In this document: positions 25,331 through 33,622 of the stretch, in pieces
Layout of the letters: every line of letters starts with the position of its first letter
Numbering within the stretch: the stretch's first letter is position 1
Origin: an uncultured Oscillospiraceae bacterium
GTDB lineage: Bacteria > Bacillota > Clostridia > Oscillospirales > Oscillospiraceae
Length of the DNA stretch: 64,000 nt
Direction of reading: 5' to 3'
Assembly (NCBI GenBank): GCA_944385665.1
Contig: CALWYB010000001.1
Location: 16,046 to 80,045 of the forward strand
The notes under the pieces: generated by a model
Told to the model about the DNA's origin: nothing
The model's database searches: none
The model's input: the letters and a program-made list of their open reading frames with translations, nothing else
Position numbers and translations under genes: made by a program

Positions 25331-26959
25331 TTAGTCGTTGGTACCCACGTCGGGGTGGACCTCACAGATGAGCAGGCAGCAGCCCTTGGTATGCAGGAAC
25401 TGATCCACCGTCTCGTCCAGCGTATCCTCGTTGTTGGCCACCAGGCTGGGAATCCCGTAGGCGGCGGCGATGGTCTCAAAGTCCGGGGAACCGTCCAGAG
25501 CCACCCCAAAGGAGCCGTGGTAGGGCGGGCGGCACTGGATCTGACGCACCAGGCCCAGCATATGGTTGCGGAACAGGACGATCTTCACGTCCATGTCGGC
25601 ACAGCGGATGGCGGACAGCTCATTCATAGCCATCTGGAAGGAGCCGTCGCCGCAGATGACCACGGTCTGCTTCTCCGGAGCGGCGATCTTGGCGCCGATG
25701 GCGGCGGGCAGGGAGTAACCCATGGTGCCCAGACCGCCGCTGGTGAGCAAACGGCCCTTCTTCTGAGGCAGGTACTTGCAGGCGAAGATCTGATTCTGGC
25801 CCACGTCCACGCAGACAATGGCGTCCTCGTCCAGCTGCCGGCCCAGCTTGCGCATGACGGTGCCGGGGAACACATAGCCCTCTCTCCGGGGGAAGACCCG
25901 GCTCAGCTCCGCCTTGCGGTAGTCCTTCAGCTCCTCCAGCCAGGCGGCGGAATCGGTCACCGGAGCGCCCCGCTCCAGGATCTGCTGCAAAATCACCTTC
26001 ACATCGCCCACCAGAGGGACGGCGGCTTGCATGTTCTTGCCGATCTCCGCCGGGTCCACGTCAATGTGAATGGTGGCCATGCGGCGCTGAATCTCCCGGG
26101 GGTCCACCATGGCCCGGTCAGCGGCACGGGTGCCTACCATAATGAGCAGGTCGGCCCGGGCCAGGGCCTGGTTGGCACAGTGGTTGCCGTGGGCGCCGAT
26201 CATGCCCATATTCAGGGGATGGTCGGTGGGCATCAGGCCAATGCCCATCATGGTCTTAACCACGGGGATGGCGCAGCTCTCGGCCAGCTCCAGCAGTTCC
26301 GCCTGAGCGTTGGCCAACCACACGCCGCCGCCGGCACAGATGAGAGGCTGGCGGGAGCGGGCAATGGCGTCCACGACCTTTTTGATTTGCAGGTCGTTGC
26401 CCTTGACGCTGGGTTTATAGCCCCGGATCTCCACCTTCTCAGGGTAGTGGAAGCTCTTGAGCTGCTGCTCCTGCACGTCGATGGGAATATCGATCAAAAC
26501 CGGTCCGGGACGGCCGGTGGAGGCGATATGGAAGGCCTCCTTCACCACCCGGGGGATGTCGTTAGCGTTTTTCACCAGGTAGCTGTGCTTGGAGAAGGGC
26601 GCCACCGCGCCGGTGATATCCACCTCCTGGAAGATGTCCCGGCCCAGCAGGTTGCTGGGCACCTGGCCGGTGATGGCCACCATGGGGATGGAGTCCATGT
26701 AGGCGGTGGCGATACCGGTGATCAGGTTGGTGGCCCCCGGGCCGCTGGTCACCATGCACACGCCTACCTTGCCGCTGATGCGGGCATAGCCGGAGGCCAT
26801 GTGGCCCGCGTTCTGCTCGGTGCGTACCAGGGTATACGCAATCTCCGGGTGTTCCTTCAGGGCGTCTACCGCCGGGCAGATCGTCGCTCCGGCGTAACCG
26901 AACATGTGGGTCACGCCCTCCTGCAGCAAGCTCTCAATCAGCGCATGTGCTCCATTCAT
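25331..26959 (-). CDS. ilvB: Acetolactate synthase large subunit (copy 2)
   Basis: The 542-residue protein has the thiamine diphosphate enzyme layout: catalytic E48 in RTEQNAGH, QEVDITGAVAP, and GDGSFQMAMNE before the cofactor loop. It differs from copy 1 at two telling places. The usual NN pair of the cofactor motif is R464-N465, and the tryptophan that favours 2-ketobutyrate is I474 in VRQIQ. Catalysis is still likely, but substrate preference should differ, as in Escherichia coli AHAS I, which has glutamine there. It is the first gene behind the T-box leader. A related catabolic or glyoxylate-type enzyme is a less likely alternative given the paired ilvN. Confidence 0.9.
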   Translation of the reverse strand: MNGAHALIESLLQEGVTHMFGYAGATICPAVDALKEHPEIAYTLVRTEQNAGHMASGYARISGKVGVCMVTSGPGATNLITGIATAYMDSIPMVAITGQVPSNLLGRDIFQEVDITGAVAPFSKHSYLVKNANDIPRVVKEAFHIASTGRPGPVLIDIPIDVQEQQLKSFHYPEKVEIRGYKPSVKGNDLQIKKVVDAIARSRQPLICAGGGVWLANAQAELLELAESCAIPVVKTMMGIGLMPTDHPLNMGMIGAHGNHCANQALARADLLIMVGTRAADRAMVDPREIQRRMATIHIDVDPAEIGKNMQAAVPLVGDVKVILQQILERGAPVTDSAAWLEELKDYRKAELSRVFPRREGYVFPGTVMRKLGRQLDEDAIVCVDVGQNQIFACKYLPQKKGRLLTSGGLGTMGYSLPAAIGAKIAAPEKQTVVICGDGSFQMAMNELSAIRCADMDVKIVLFRNHMLGLVRQIQCRPPYHGSFGVALDGSPDFETIAAAYGIPSLVANNEDTLDETVDQFLHTKGCCLLICEVHPDVGTND

Positions 26960-26989
26960 TTCACCGTCACCTCCGCATTCCTTTCCAAA

Positions 26990-27285
26990 AACAAAAGCGG
27001 CCGCATCCTATCGAACCGATAGGACGAAGCCGCTGCAACTCCGTGGTACCACCTAACTTCGCGCCGTTTCCGTGTCTGGCGCGCACTCAAACCCCTGATA
27101 ACGGTGGGCCTCCGACCCCGCCTACTGAAGCGCATTGCCGTTCAGCGGGATAGCTCACGGGCGAGATTCGGACTTGAGTCCTCCCTGGGAGCTTACACCA
27201 ACCGCTCTCTCTCTGCGCGTTTTGGACTCGCCTACTAACCCGGTCATTGCCGTATTTCCTTCATCACTTTAACTTGTGATTCTGT
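26990..27285 (-). promoter_or_regulatory. T-box leader controlling the ilv operon
   Basis: The minus-strand leader carries the T-box AGGTGGTACCACGG (27041-27054), whose TGGT can pair with a tRNA ACCA end. Just downstream is a terminator hairpin with AGCGGC and GGCCGCTTTT arms (about 26994-27034). Upstream are the stem I hallmarks: an AGAGAG stretch, GGTTGGTG, and an AGTA side of the specifier loop. Uncharged tRNA would stabilise the antiterminator and allow ilv expression. A leucine, isoleucine or valine specifier is expected; two triplets near the loop (CTC, ATC) are possible and I could not decide by hand. Confidence 0.88.
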
Positions 27286-27298
27286 GTAAGTGCCTATC

Positions 27299-27327
27299 AT
27301 ATTAACTCCATTCCCTTCGTTTGTCAA
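27299..27327 (-). promoter_or_regulatory. Promoter of the T-box/ilv operon
   Basis: On the minus strand TTGACA (27322-27327) and TAATAT (27299-27304) are 17 bases apart. Its -35 box overlaps the -35 box of the opposing promoter. Confidence 0.65.
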
Positions 27328-27349
27328 TTCTTTTTTTCCGTGGTATACT
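27321..27349 (+). promoter_or_regulatory. Promoter of the reductase-Nudix-mutarotase operon
   Basis: TTGTCA (27321-27326) and TATACT (27344-27349) are 17 bases apart. The two divergent promoters share five bases of -35 sequence. Confidence 0.65.
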
Positions 27350-27382
27350 GAAACGGACAATACCACTGCTTTGGAGGGTTCT

Positions 27383-28300
27383 ATGAAGTATCTTGTATAT
27401 GGCGCAGGCGGCACCGGAGGCTGCCTGGCCGCCTATTTGGCTATGGGCGGGAAGGATGTATCCCTCATCGCCCGGGGCGCCCACCGGGACGCCATCGAAA
27501 AAAACGGTCTGGTGCTGGAGACCAGCCACGGCACCTTTGCCGTACCCATTCCCGCCTGGGAACAGGAGCGCTATGACCAGCAGCCCGACGTGATCTTCGT
27601 GTGTGTGAAGGGCTACTCCCTGGAGAGCACCCTTCCCACCCTGGAGCGTCTGTGCCAGCCGGAGACCATCGTGATCCCCATTTTAAATGTGGTGGGCACC
27701 GGCGGGGTCATACAGCCCCGGCTGCCCCAATCTCTGGTCACCGACGGCTGCATGTACATTGCCGCCGAGATCAAGGCCCCCGGCGTCATCCACATGAGCG
27801 GCGACATCTTCCGGGTGGTCTTTGGCCCCCGCTCCCCTCTGGAGTACCGCCCGGAGCTGGAGCAAGTGGCCTTGGATTTGAAGGATTGCGGTGTGGAAGC
27901 TGTGTTGTCCAGCAACATCCAGCGGGACGCCTGGATGAAATTCTCGGTGGTCTCTCCCATGGCCGCCTGCGGCATCTTCCACGATATAAAGGTGGGGGCC
28001 ATGCAGCATCCGGGCCCTGTCCGGGACGACTTTGCCGCCTTTGTCAATGAGATCGGCGCTCTGGCCGCTGCCATGGGCTTCCCCCTGGGAGACGACCTGG
28101 CCCAGCGCAGCCTGGCCATCCAGGACGCCCTGGACCCCGACGCCTCCACCTCCCTGAAGCGGGATCTGGACGCGGGCAAGCCCTCGGAGGTGGACGGCCT
28201 CATCTTCCAGGTGGTGCGTCTGGGCCGGCAGTTTGGGGTTCCCACCCCCCGGTATGACGCGGTGGCCGCCAAGCTGGGCTACTCGGAGGCCGGAAAATGA
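27383..28300 (+). CDS. Ketopantoate reductase-family oxidoreductase
   Basis: The 305-residue protein has the ApbA/PanE layout: Rossmann start YLVYGAGGTGGCLAAYLA at the N-terminus, VCVKGYSLEST, ILNVVGTGG, and a helical C-terminal domain (RDAWMKFSVVSPMAACG, SLKRDLDAGKPSEVDG). PanE reduces 2-dehydropantoate with NADPH for pantothenate synthesis; many paralogues act on other 2-keto acids. No panB or panC is nearby, so the panE role is unproven. ATG 27383 follows GGAGGG; an upstream ATG would lie before the promoter. The gene overlaps the Nudix gene by four bases. Confidence 0.82.
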   Translation: MKYLVYGAGGTGGCLAAYLAMGGKDVSLIARGAHRDAIEKNGLVLETSHGTFAVPIPAWEQERYDQQPDVIFVCVKGYSLESTLPTLERLCQPETIVIPILNVVGTGGVIQPRLPQSLVTDGCMYIAAEIKAPGVIHMSGDIFRVVFGPRSPLEYRPELEQVALDLKDCGVEAVLSSNIQRDAWMKFSVVSPMAACGIFHDIKVGAMQHPGPVRDDFAAFVNEIGALAAAMGFPLGDDLAQRSLAIQDALDPDASTSLKRDLDAGKPSEVDGLIFQVVRLGRQFGVPTPRYDAVAAKLGYSEAGK

Positions 28301-28782
28301 TCAACACCACCCTGTGCTACATCGCCCGGGGAGAGGACTATCTGATGCTCCACCGGGTGAAAAAGGAAAACGACCTCAACCACGACAAATGGATCGGCAT
28401 CGGCGGCAAGTTTGAGGACAAGGAGAGCCCGGAGGACTGCGTGCTGCGTGAGGTATGGGAGGAGACGGGACTGACCCTCACCTCCTACCGCTACCGGGGT
28501 CTGGTCACCTTCGTCTCCGACCGCTGGCCCACCGAATACATGCACCTGTTCACCGCCGACGGCTTTACCGGCACCTTAAAAGAGTGCGACGAGGGCGTGC
28601 TGGAGTGGATTCCCCGCCGCCGTCTTCTGGAGCTGCCCCACTGGGAGGGAGACGCCATTTTTCTGGATCTCATCGCCCGGGAGGACACCCCCTTCTTCTC
28701 CCTGAAGCTGTGCTACCGGGGAGAGGAGCTGACCCAAGCAGTCCTGAACGGAACTACTATCAAAGGAGGACCATCCCTATGA
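28297..28782 (+). CDS. Nudix hydrolase, 8-oxo-dGTPase-like
   Basis: The 161-residue protein has a complete Nudix box (GGKFEDKESPED followed by REVWEETGL) with the REVWEE metal-binding core, preceded by KWIGIGG. The first strand (TLCYIARGEDYLMLHRVKKE) and overall length resemble MutT/YtkD-type nucleotide pyrophosphatases that destroy oxidised dGTP. The fit is by family resemblance; other nucleoside diphosphate derivatives are possible. It overlaps the reductase gene and the mutarotase gene by four bases each (ATGA), which suggests translational coupling. Confidence 0.85.
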   Translation: MINTTLCYIARGEDYLMLHRVKKENDLNHDKWIGIGGKFEDKESPEDCVLREVWEETGLTLTSYRYRGLVTFVSDRWPTEYMHLFTADGFTGTLKECDEGVLEWIPRRRLLELPHWEGDAIFLDLIAREDTPFFSLKLCYRGEELTQAVLNGTTIKGGPSL

Positions 28783-29657
28783 TCGTTACCATTCACAACG
28801 AGTGCCTCACCGTGGACATTGAGGACCTGGGGGCCCAGCTTGCCTCGGTGCGCAGCCACCAGGGCACAGAGTACCTGTGGCAGGGGGACGCGGACATCTG
28901 GGCACGCCGGGCGCCCATTCTTTTCCCTGTCCTGGGCCGGCTCAAGGACAACACCTATTTGCTGGACGGCGTGCCCCACAAGATCGGCCAGCACGGCTTT
29001 GCCCGGGACTGCATCTTCGAGCTGGTGGAGCAGACCGACACCCAGGCGGTCTTTCGTCTCACCGACAACGCCGAGACCCGGCGGCTCTACCCCTTCTCCT
29101 TCTCCCTCACCATCACCTACACCCTGGAAGGCAACCGGCTCACCAAGTGCCACCTGGTAAAGAACCGCTCGGAGCAGGTGATGTACTACGAACTGGGGGT
29201 CCACGACGGCTTCCGGGCTCCCCTGGAGGAGCATGAGACCATGTCCCAGTATGCCATCCGCCTGCCCGGCCTGGACGCCATCACCCCCTACGGCATGGAT
29301 GAGAAGGCTATGGTCACCCCCAAGGGCGAGACCATCCCTCTGGAAAACGGTCGGCTCAGCCTCACCCCGTCCACCTATCACCTGGACACCGTCATTCTGG
29401 ACCAGCCGCCCCAGGCCAAGGCCGTGCTGGTGGACGGCCAGGACCGTCCCCGTGTCACCGTGGACTTTCCCCAGTTCCCCTATCTGGGCATCTGGACCCA
29501 AGATAAGCCCTTTGACACCAACTACGTGTGCATCGAGCCCTGGAGCACCCTGCCCGACGCCACCTTTGTGGGCCGGGAGCTGAGCGAGAAGGCGGGCATC
29601 CGCTCCCTCCAGCCCGGCCAGGCGGAGGAGCTCTCCTACACCACTACGTTTTCTTGA
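28779..29657 (+). CDS. Aldose 1-epimerase family protein (LacX-like)
   Basis: The 292-residue product is a galactose mutarotase-like beta-sandwich protein: DLGAQLASVRSHQGTEYLWQ at the start, ILFPVLGRL, the histidine of IGQHGFARD, and the second histidine in YELGVHDGF, both expected to act in ring opening. Such proteins interconvert alpha and beta sugar anomers. The branch (LacX/YihR-like) is poorly characterised. ATG 28779 follows AAAGGAGGA and overlaps the Nudix stop. What joins it to a reductase and a Nudix hydrolase in one operon is unclear. Confidence 0.85.
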   Translation: MIVTIHNECLTVDIEDLGAQLASVRSHQGTEYLWQGDADIWARRAPILFPVLGRLKDNTYLLDGVPHKIGQHGFARDCIFELVEQTDTQAVFRLTDNAETRRLYPFSFSLTITYTLEGNRLTKCHLVKNRSEQVMYYELGVHDGFRAPLEEHETMSQYAIRLPGLDAITPYGMDEKAMVTPKGETIPLENGRLSLTPSTYHLDTVILDQPPQAKAVLVDGQDRPRVTVDFPQFPYLGIWTQDKPFDTNYVCIEPWSTLPDATFVGRELSEKAGIRSLQPGQAEELSYTTTFS

Positions 29658-29679
29658 CTGGAAAGGAGGTTCCGAACAG

Positions 29680-29922
29680 ATGAAACCGCAATACGTAAAT
29701 ACCTTCGGCCTGCGCAAGGTCAGCGACAAGCAGGGGGAGATCCTGGAGATCACCCTGGACGCCTCCTATAAATATATGGAAAATACCGTCACTGTGACCT
29801 CCAACGGTCTGGAGAATATTGCAACTCCCAACATGGAGCAGGTGGCTTCCATCGTCATGAACCGGCAAAGCGCCATCTCGCTGCGCAATCTGCTCATTCA
29901 GACTCTGGATGGAGAAAACTGA
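29680..29922 (+). CDS. Small protein of unknown function
   Basis: I do not recognise this 80-residue product. It starts with ATG after a strong AAAGGAGG and uses ordinary codons, so it is probably real. It has no signal peptide, membrane helix or cysteine. A mixed beta-looking first half (EILEITLDASYKYMENTVTV) is followed by a helical second half (MEQVASIVMNRQSAISLRNL). It lies 22 bases after the mutarotase gene and is the last gene before a terminator, so it is probably part of that operon. Confidence 0.65.
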   Translation: MKPQYVNTFGLRKVSDKQGEILEITLDASYKYMENTVTVTSNGLENIATPNMEQVASIVMNRQSAISLRNLLIQTLDGEN

Positions 29923-29953
29923 AAAAAGGGACCGCACAAGCGGTCCCTTTTTT
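29922..29953. terminator. Bidirectional intrinsic terminator
   Basis: GGGACCGC (29928-29935) pairs with GCGGTCCC (29940-29947) around ACAA, with six A before and six T after. It serves the operon ending at 29922 and the converging MATE gene. Confidence 0.9.
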
Positions 29954-29955
29954 GT

Positions 29956-31323
29956 TTATTGGTCTTTTTCCGTGGGCAGCAGTTTTTTCCGCCGGCTAAA
30001 AAACAGGGTCAGAGTGGTCGCGCTGGCCAGGAAGTCCGCAATGGGTTCCGCCACATAGATACCCATAACACTCCCGGTGATCCGGGGCAGGACAATGGCC
30101 AGAGGCACCAACAGGATCACCTTCCGCAGCAGGGCCAAAAACAAACTGGTTCTGGCCTGTCCCAGCGCCACAAAGGTAGTCTGGCAGCCCATCTGGGCAC
30201 CCAACGCCCATACGCCGCCAAAGAAGATAGGCATCACCCGGCCCACCAGGGCAATGAGTTCCTGATCAGGGGTAAAGATCCGGGCCAGCATACTGGGAAA
30301 CAGGGCCACTACCACAAACGAAGTGCAGGTGATAATCAGAGTCACCGTCAGCAGGCGTTTGAAGGTCTGGCGCACCCGCAGGTAGTTGCCCGCCCCGTAG
30401 TTGTAGCTCATGATAGGCTGAGTTCCCTGTGTGACACCCTGAGTAGGCAGAACCACCATCTGCATGATGGACTGCATAATGGTAATGGTGCCCACATACA
30501 GGTCGCCGCCGTAGGTCTGCATACCGGTGTTGAGGACAATGGTGACCAGGCTCTCGGTGGACTGCATAATAAAGGGGGCCACACCCAGACCGGCCACTCG
30601 TCCTACCACTCTGCCTTGAAGGCGCATATTCTTGGGCCGGATGCGCAGGCCGCTGCGGCGGCTGCACAAAAAGCCCACCACCCAGGCCGCGCTCACCGCC
30701 TGGGAGAGGATGGTGGCCAGGGCCGCTCCCTTCACCCCCATGTTCAGTCCGAAGATGAACACCGGGTCCAGGCAGATGTTCAAAATCGCGCCGATGAGCA
30801 CGCTGAGCATAGCCACCAGAGCCTTGCCCTGGGCACTGATAAAGGTATTTAGTCCTAATGCCAGCTGGACAAATACAGTCCCCACAAGGTAGATGCTGAT
30901 GTAGTCCACGGCGTAGCCGATGGTGTGTTCCGAGGCACCGAAGGCGTAGAGGATGGGCACTTTGAACACGCTGAAGCCCACCGTCAGTGCTACGGCGGCA
31001 ATCAGCAGCATGGTCAGGGAGTTGCCCAAAATCTTCTCCGCACCCTCCCGGTCCCCCGCCCCCAGGCGGATGGAGGCCAGGGGCGCACCTCCCTGACCGG
31101 CGAAGGCGGCAAAGGCGGACACCAGCGTAATAATAGGGAAGGTGATCCCCACGCCGGTGAGAGCCACGTCCCCTACCTCCGGAATGTGTCCGATATAGAT
31201 CCGGTCCACAATGTTATACAGCATATTGATGACCTGAGCCGCCACCGAAGGCACCGCCAACTTGAGCATCAGCGGGCCGATGGGGGCGTTGGCCAGGCGT
31301 TCTTCATCTCGGGTCCGTGTCAA
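29956..31323 (-). CDS. MATE-family multidrug/sodium antiporter
   Basis: The product (about 455 residues) has the twelve hydrophobic segments of MATE exporters and conserved stretches: LMLKLAVPSVAAQVINMLYN, VDRIYIGH, GGAPLASIRLGAGD near the first half, and QGTQPIMSYNYGAG in the second. MATE proteins expel cationic drugs or dyes in exchange for sodium or protons. I place the start at TTG 31323, because AAAGGAG lies eight bases upstream; ATG 31350 would add nine residues but has no such site. It is monocistronic and ends three bases from the shared terminator. Confidence 0.88.
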   Translation of the reverse strand: MTRTRDEERLANAPIGPLMLKLAVPSVAAQVINMLYNIVDRIYIGHIPEVGDVALTGVGITFPIITLVSAFAAFAGQGGAPLASIRLGAGDREGAEKILGNSLTMLLIAAVALTVGFSVFKVPILYAFGASEHTIGYAVDYISIYLVGTVFVQLALGLNTFISAQGKALVAMLSVLIGAILNICLDPVFIFGLNMGVKGAALATILSQAVSAAWVVGFLCSRRSGLRIRPKNMRLQGRVVGRVAGLGVAPFIMQSTESLVTIVLNTGMQTYGGDLYVGTITIMQSIMQMVVLPTQGVTQGTQPIMSYNYGAGNYLRVRQTFKRLLTVTLIITCTSFVVVALFPSMLARIFTPDQELIALVGRVMPIFFGGVWALGAQMGCQTTFVALGQARTSLFLALLRKVILLVPLAIVLPRITGSVMGIYVAEPIADFLASATTLTLFFSRRKKLLPTEKDQ

Positions 31324-31516
31324 ACCACTCACTCCTTTTATTTGGTTCATTATAGCACAAAGAGAATTATGTGAAAAGATACGGGTTATTTTTTCTCTTA
31401 GCATCCTTCCGATCCCTTTAATTTTTTGTTAAACCCTATCTCAGGGCTTGCAAGTGGCGTATAATTGTGAAATAATGTGGGCACAGCCCAGTTTTGTGCT
31501 GGAAGGAGGATCTGAA

Positions 31517-33508
31517 ATGAAGCAAAAAAAGTCATTTTCTCAGGAAGAGCTGCGTTATTTGAAATTGTTGGCCCAGCAGTACCCTACCGTACAGGCCGCC
31601 AGCAGCGAGATCATCAACCTTCAGGCCATTCTGAACCTGCCCAAGGGCACCGAGCACTTCATCTCCGACGTCCACGGGGAGCATGAGGCCTTTTTACATA
31701 TTCTCAACTCCTGCTCCGGCGTCATCCGGGAAAAGGTGGACGACCTGTTCGCCTCCACCATTTCCAAGGGGGAGCGGGACGAGCTGGCCACCCTCATTTA
31801 CTATCCCGAGGAGAAGCTGGAGCAGCTCCACCAGCAGGTGGAGGATATGAACGAGTGGTACCGCATCACCCTCCACCGCCTCATTGAGGTGTGCCGCTTC
31901 GTTACCTCCAAGTACACTCGCTCCAAGGTGCGCAAGGCCCTGCCCAAGGACTACGCCTACATTATCGACGAGCTCATCCACACCAACTACGCCGAGGCCG
32001 ACAAGCGGGACTACTTTGAAAACATCATCTCCACCATCATCGACCTGGAGCAGGCCGACGGTTTTATCCAGGCGGTCTCCGCCGTCATCAAGCGTATGGC
32101 CGTGGACCACATGCACATTGTAGGCGATATTTTCGACCGGGGACCCCGGGCAGACATCATCATGGACTCTCTGCTGGACTACCATAGCGTGGACATCCAG
32201 TGGGGCAACCACGACATTCTCTGGATGGGCGCCGCCTCCGGCTCCCGCACTCTGGTGGCCACCGTGCTGGCCAACTCCATCCACTACAACAACCTGGAAG
32301 TCATCGAGACGGGCTACGGCATCTCCCTGCGCCCCCTGTCCGTCTTTGCCAACGAGATCTACAAGGACTGTGACGTCCACCGCTTCGCCGTCAAGCTCAC
32401 CGGCCCCGACGCCGACCAGTACAGCGAGAAGGACAAGCTGCTCTCCGCCCGGATGCACAAGGCCATCACCATCATCCTCTTCAAGCTGGAGGGGCAGAAG
32501 CTGCTGCGCCACCCGGAGTACGGCATGAGCGACCGGCTGCTGCTGGACAAGATCGACTACGCGAACAAGTGCATCACCATCGGGGACACCACCTACCCCT
32601 TGGAAGACGTGGACTTCCCCACCGTGGACCCCAAGGACCCCTATACCCTCACACCCGAAGAGGACGCGGTCATCAACCAGCTCACCGCCTCCTTCCTGCG
32701 CAGTGAGAAGCTGCAAAAGCACATCCGTTTCCTCTACTCCAAGGGCAGCCTCTACAAGGTCTTCAACGGCAACCTTCTCTTCCACGGCTGCATCCCCATG
32801 ACTGCGGACGGGGAGCTGCTCGCCTTCCAGATTGGCGGCAAGGAGCGGAAGGGCCGGGAGTTCCTGGACTACGCCGACACCGCCGCCCGCCAGGCCTACT
32901 ACTATAAGCTGGGCACCCCGGAGCGGCAGCTGGGCATGGACTTTCTCTGGTTCCTCTGGGCCGGGCGCAACAGCCCCATCTTCGGCCGGGACCGGATGAC
33001 CACCTTTGAGCGCCGTCTCACCAAGGACGAGAGCGCCTGGACCGAGCCCAAGAACCCCTACTACACTTACTATCAGGACCCCGCCGTGTGCGATATGCTC
33101 CTCAAGGAGTTTGGCCTGGAGGGGCCCCACTGCCACATCATCAACGGCCACATCCCGGTGAAATCCAAAAAGGGGGAAAGCCCCATCAAGGGGGGCGGCA
33201 AGCTTATCGTCATCGACGGCGGCTTCTGCAAGGCCTACCAGCCCACCACCGGCATCGCCGGCTACACCCTCATCTACAACTCCTGGGTACTGCGCATTGT
33301 CTCCCACCAGCCCTTCTGCGGCCGCAAGACCGCCATTGAGGAAAACAAGGACATCGCCAACAGCTCCCGGGTCTTTGAGCGCATGGACACCCGCATCAAG
33401 ATCGCCCAGACCGACATCGGCGCCAAACTCCAGGCCCAGGCCAATGCCCTGCGGGATCTGCTGTGCGCCTACAAGGCGGGCGCCGTGCCAGAGGACCACC
33501 GGGAATAA
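31517..33508 (+). CDS. fbp: Fructose-1,6-bisphosphatase, class III
   Basis: The 663-residue protein is the large Firmicutes-type fructose bisphosphatase. The calcineurin-like metal motifs are visible: D51 and H53 in FISDVHGEHE, HIVGDIFDRGPRAD, WGNHDILWMG, and later HIINGHIPV and LIVIDGGFCKAY. It removes the 1-phosphate from fructose 1,6-bisphosphate for gluconeogenesis. ATG 31517 follows GGAAGGAGG. It is monocistronic; a possible promoter with TTGCAA and AATAAT boxes 17 bases apart lies shortly upstream. Length agrees with the family. Confidence 0.95.
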   Translation: MKQKKSFSQEELRYLKLLAQQYPTVQAASSEIINLQAILNLPKGTEHFISDVHGEHEAFLHILNSCSGVIREKVDDLFASTISKGERDELATLIYYPEEKLEQLHQQVEDMNEWYRITLHRLIEVCRFVTSKYTRSKVRKALPKDYAYIIDELIHTNYAEADKRDYFENIISTIIDLEQADGFIQAVSAVIKRMAVDHMHIVGDIFDRGPRADIIMDSLLDYHSVDIQWGNHDILWMGAASGSRTLVATVLANSIHYNNLEVIETGYGISLRPLSVFANEIYKDCDVHRFAVKLTGPDADQYSEKDKLLSARMHKAITIILFKLEGQKLLRHPEYGMSDRLLLDKIDYANKCITIGDTTYPLEDVDFPTVDPKDPYTLTPEEDAVINQLTASFLRSEKLQKHIRFLYSKGSLYKVFNGNLLFHGCIPMTADGELLAFQIGGKERKGREFLDYADTAARQAYYYKLGTPERQLGMDFLWFLWAGRNSPIFGRDRMTTFERRLTKDESAWTEPKNPYYTYYQDPAVCDMLLKEFGLEGPHCHIINGHIPVKSKKGESPIKGGGKLIVIDGGFCKAYQPTTGIAGYTLIYNSWVLRIVSHQPFCGRKTAIEENKDIANSSRVFERMDTRIKIAQTDIGAKLQAQANALRDLLCAYKAGAVPEDHRE

Positions 33509-33511
33509 CGC

Positions 33512-33540
33512 TTTACTTTGTCCGCCGGGTCTGCTATGCT
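33512..33540 (+). promoter_or_regulatory. Candidate promoter of dat
   Basis: TTTACT (33512-33517) and TATGCT (33535-33540) are 17 bases apart, starting just after the fbp stop. Confidence 0.45.
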
Positions 33541-33622
33541 AGGCACAGAAGGAACTGGCCGCATTCTGCCCCGTAAAATCTGTCCATTTTTATCGGGACA
33601 ACTTGGAAAGGATCGAGAAACC

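Noticed and set aside
25331-26959. Calling copy 2 a pseudogene because of the altered cofactor motif.
   Set aside because: The frame is intact, the catalytic glutamate is kept, and a matched small subunit follows.
26990-27285. Naming the amino acid sensed by the T-box.
   Set aside because: Two triplets (CTC and ATC) near the specifier loop are both possible by hand; a covariance model is needed.
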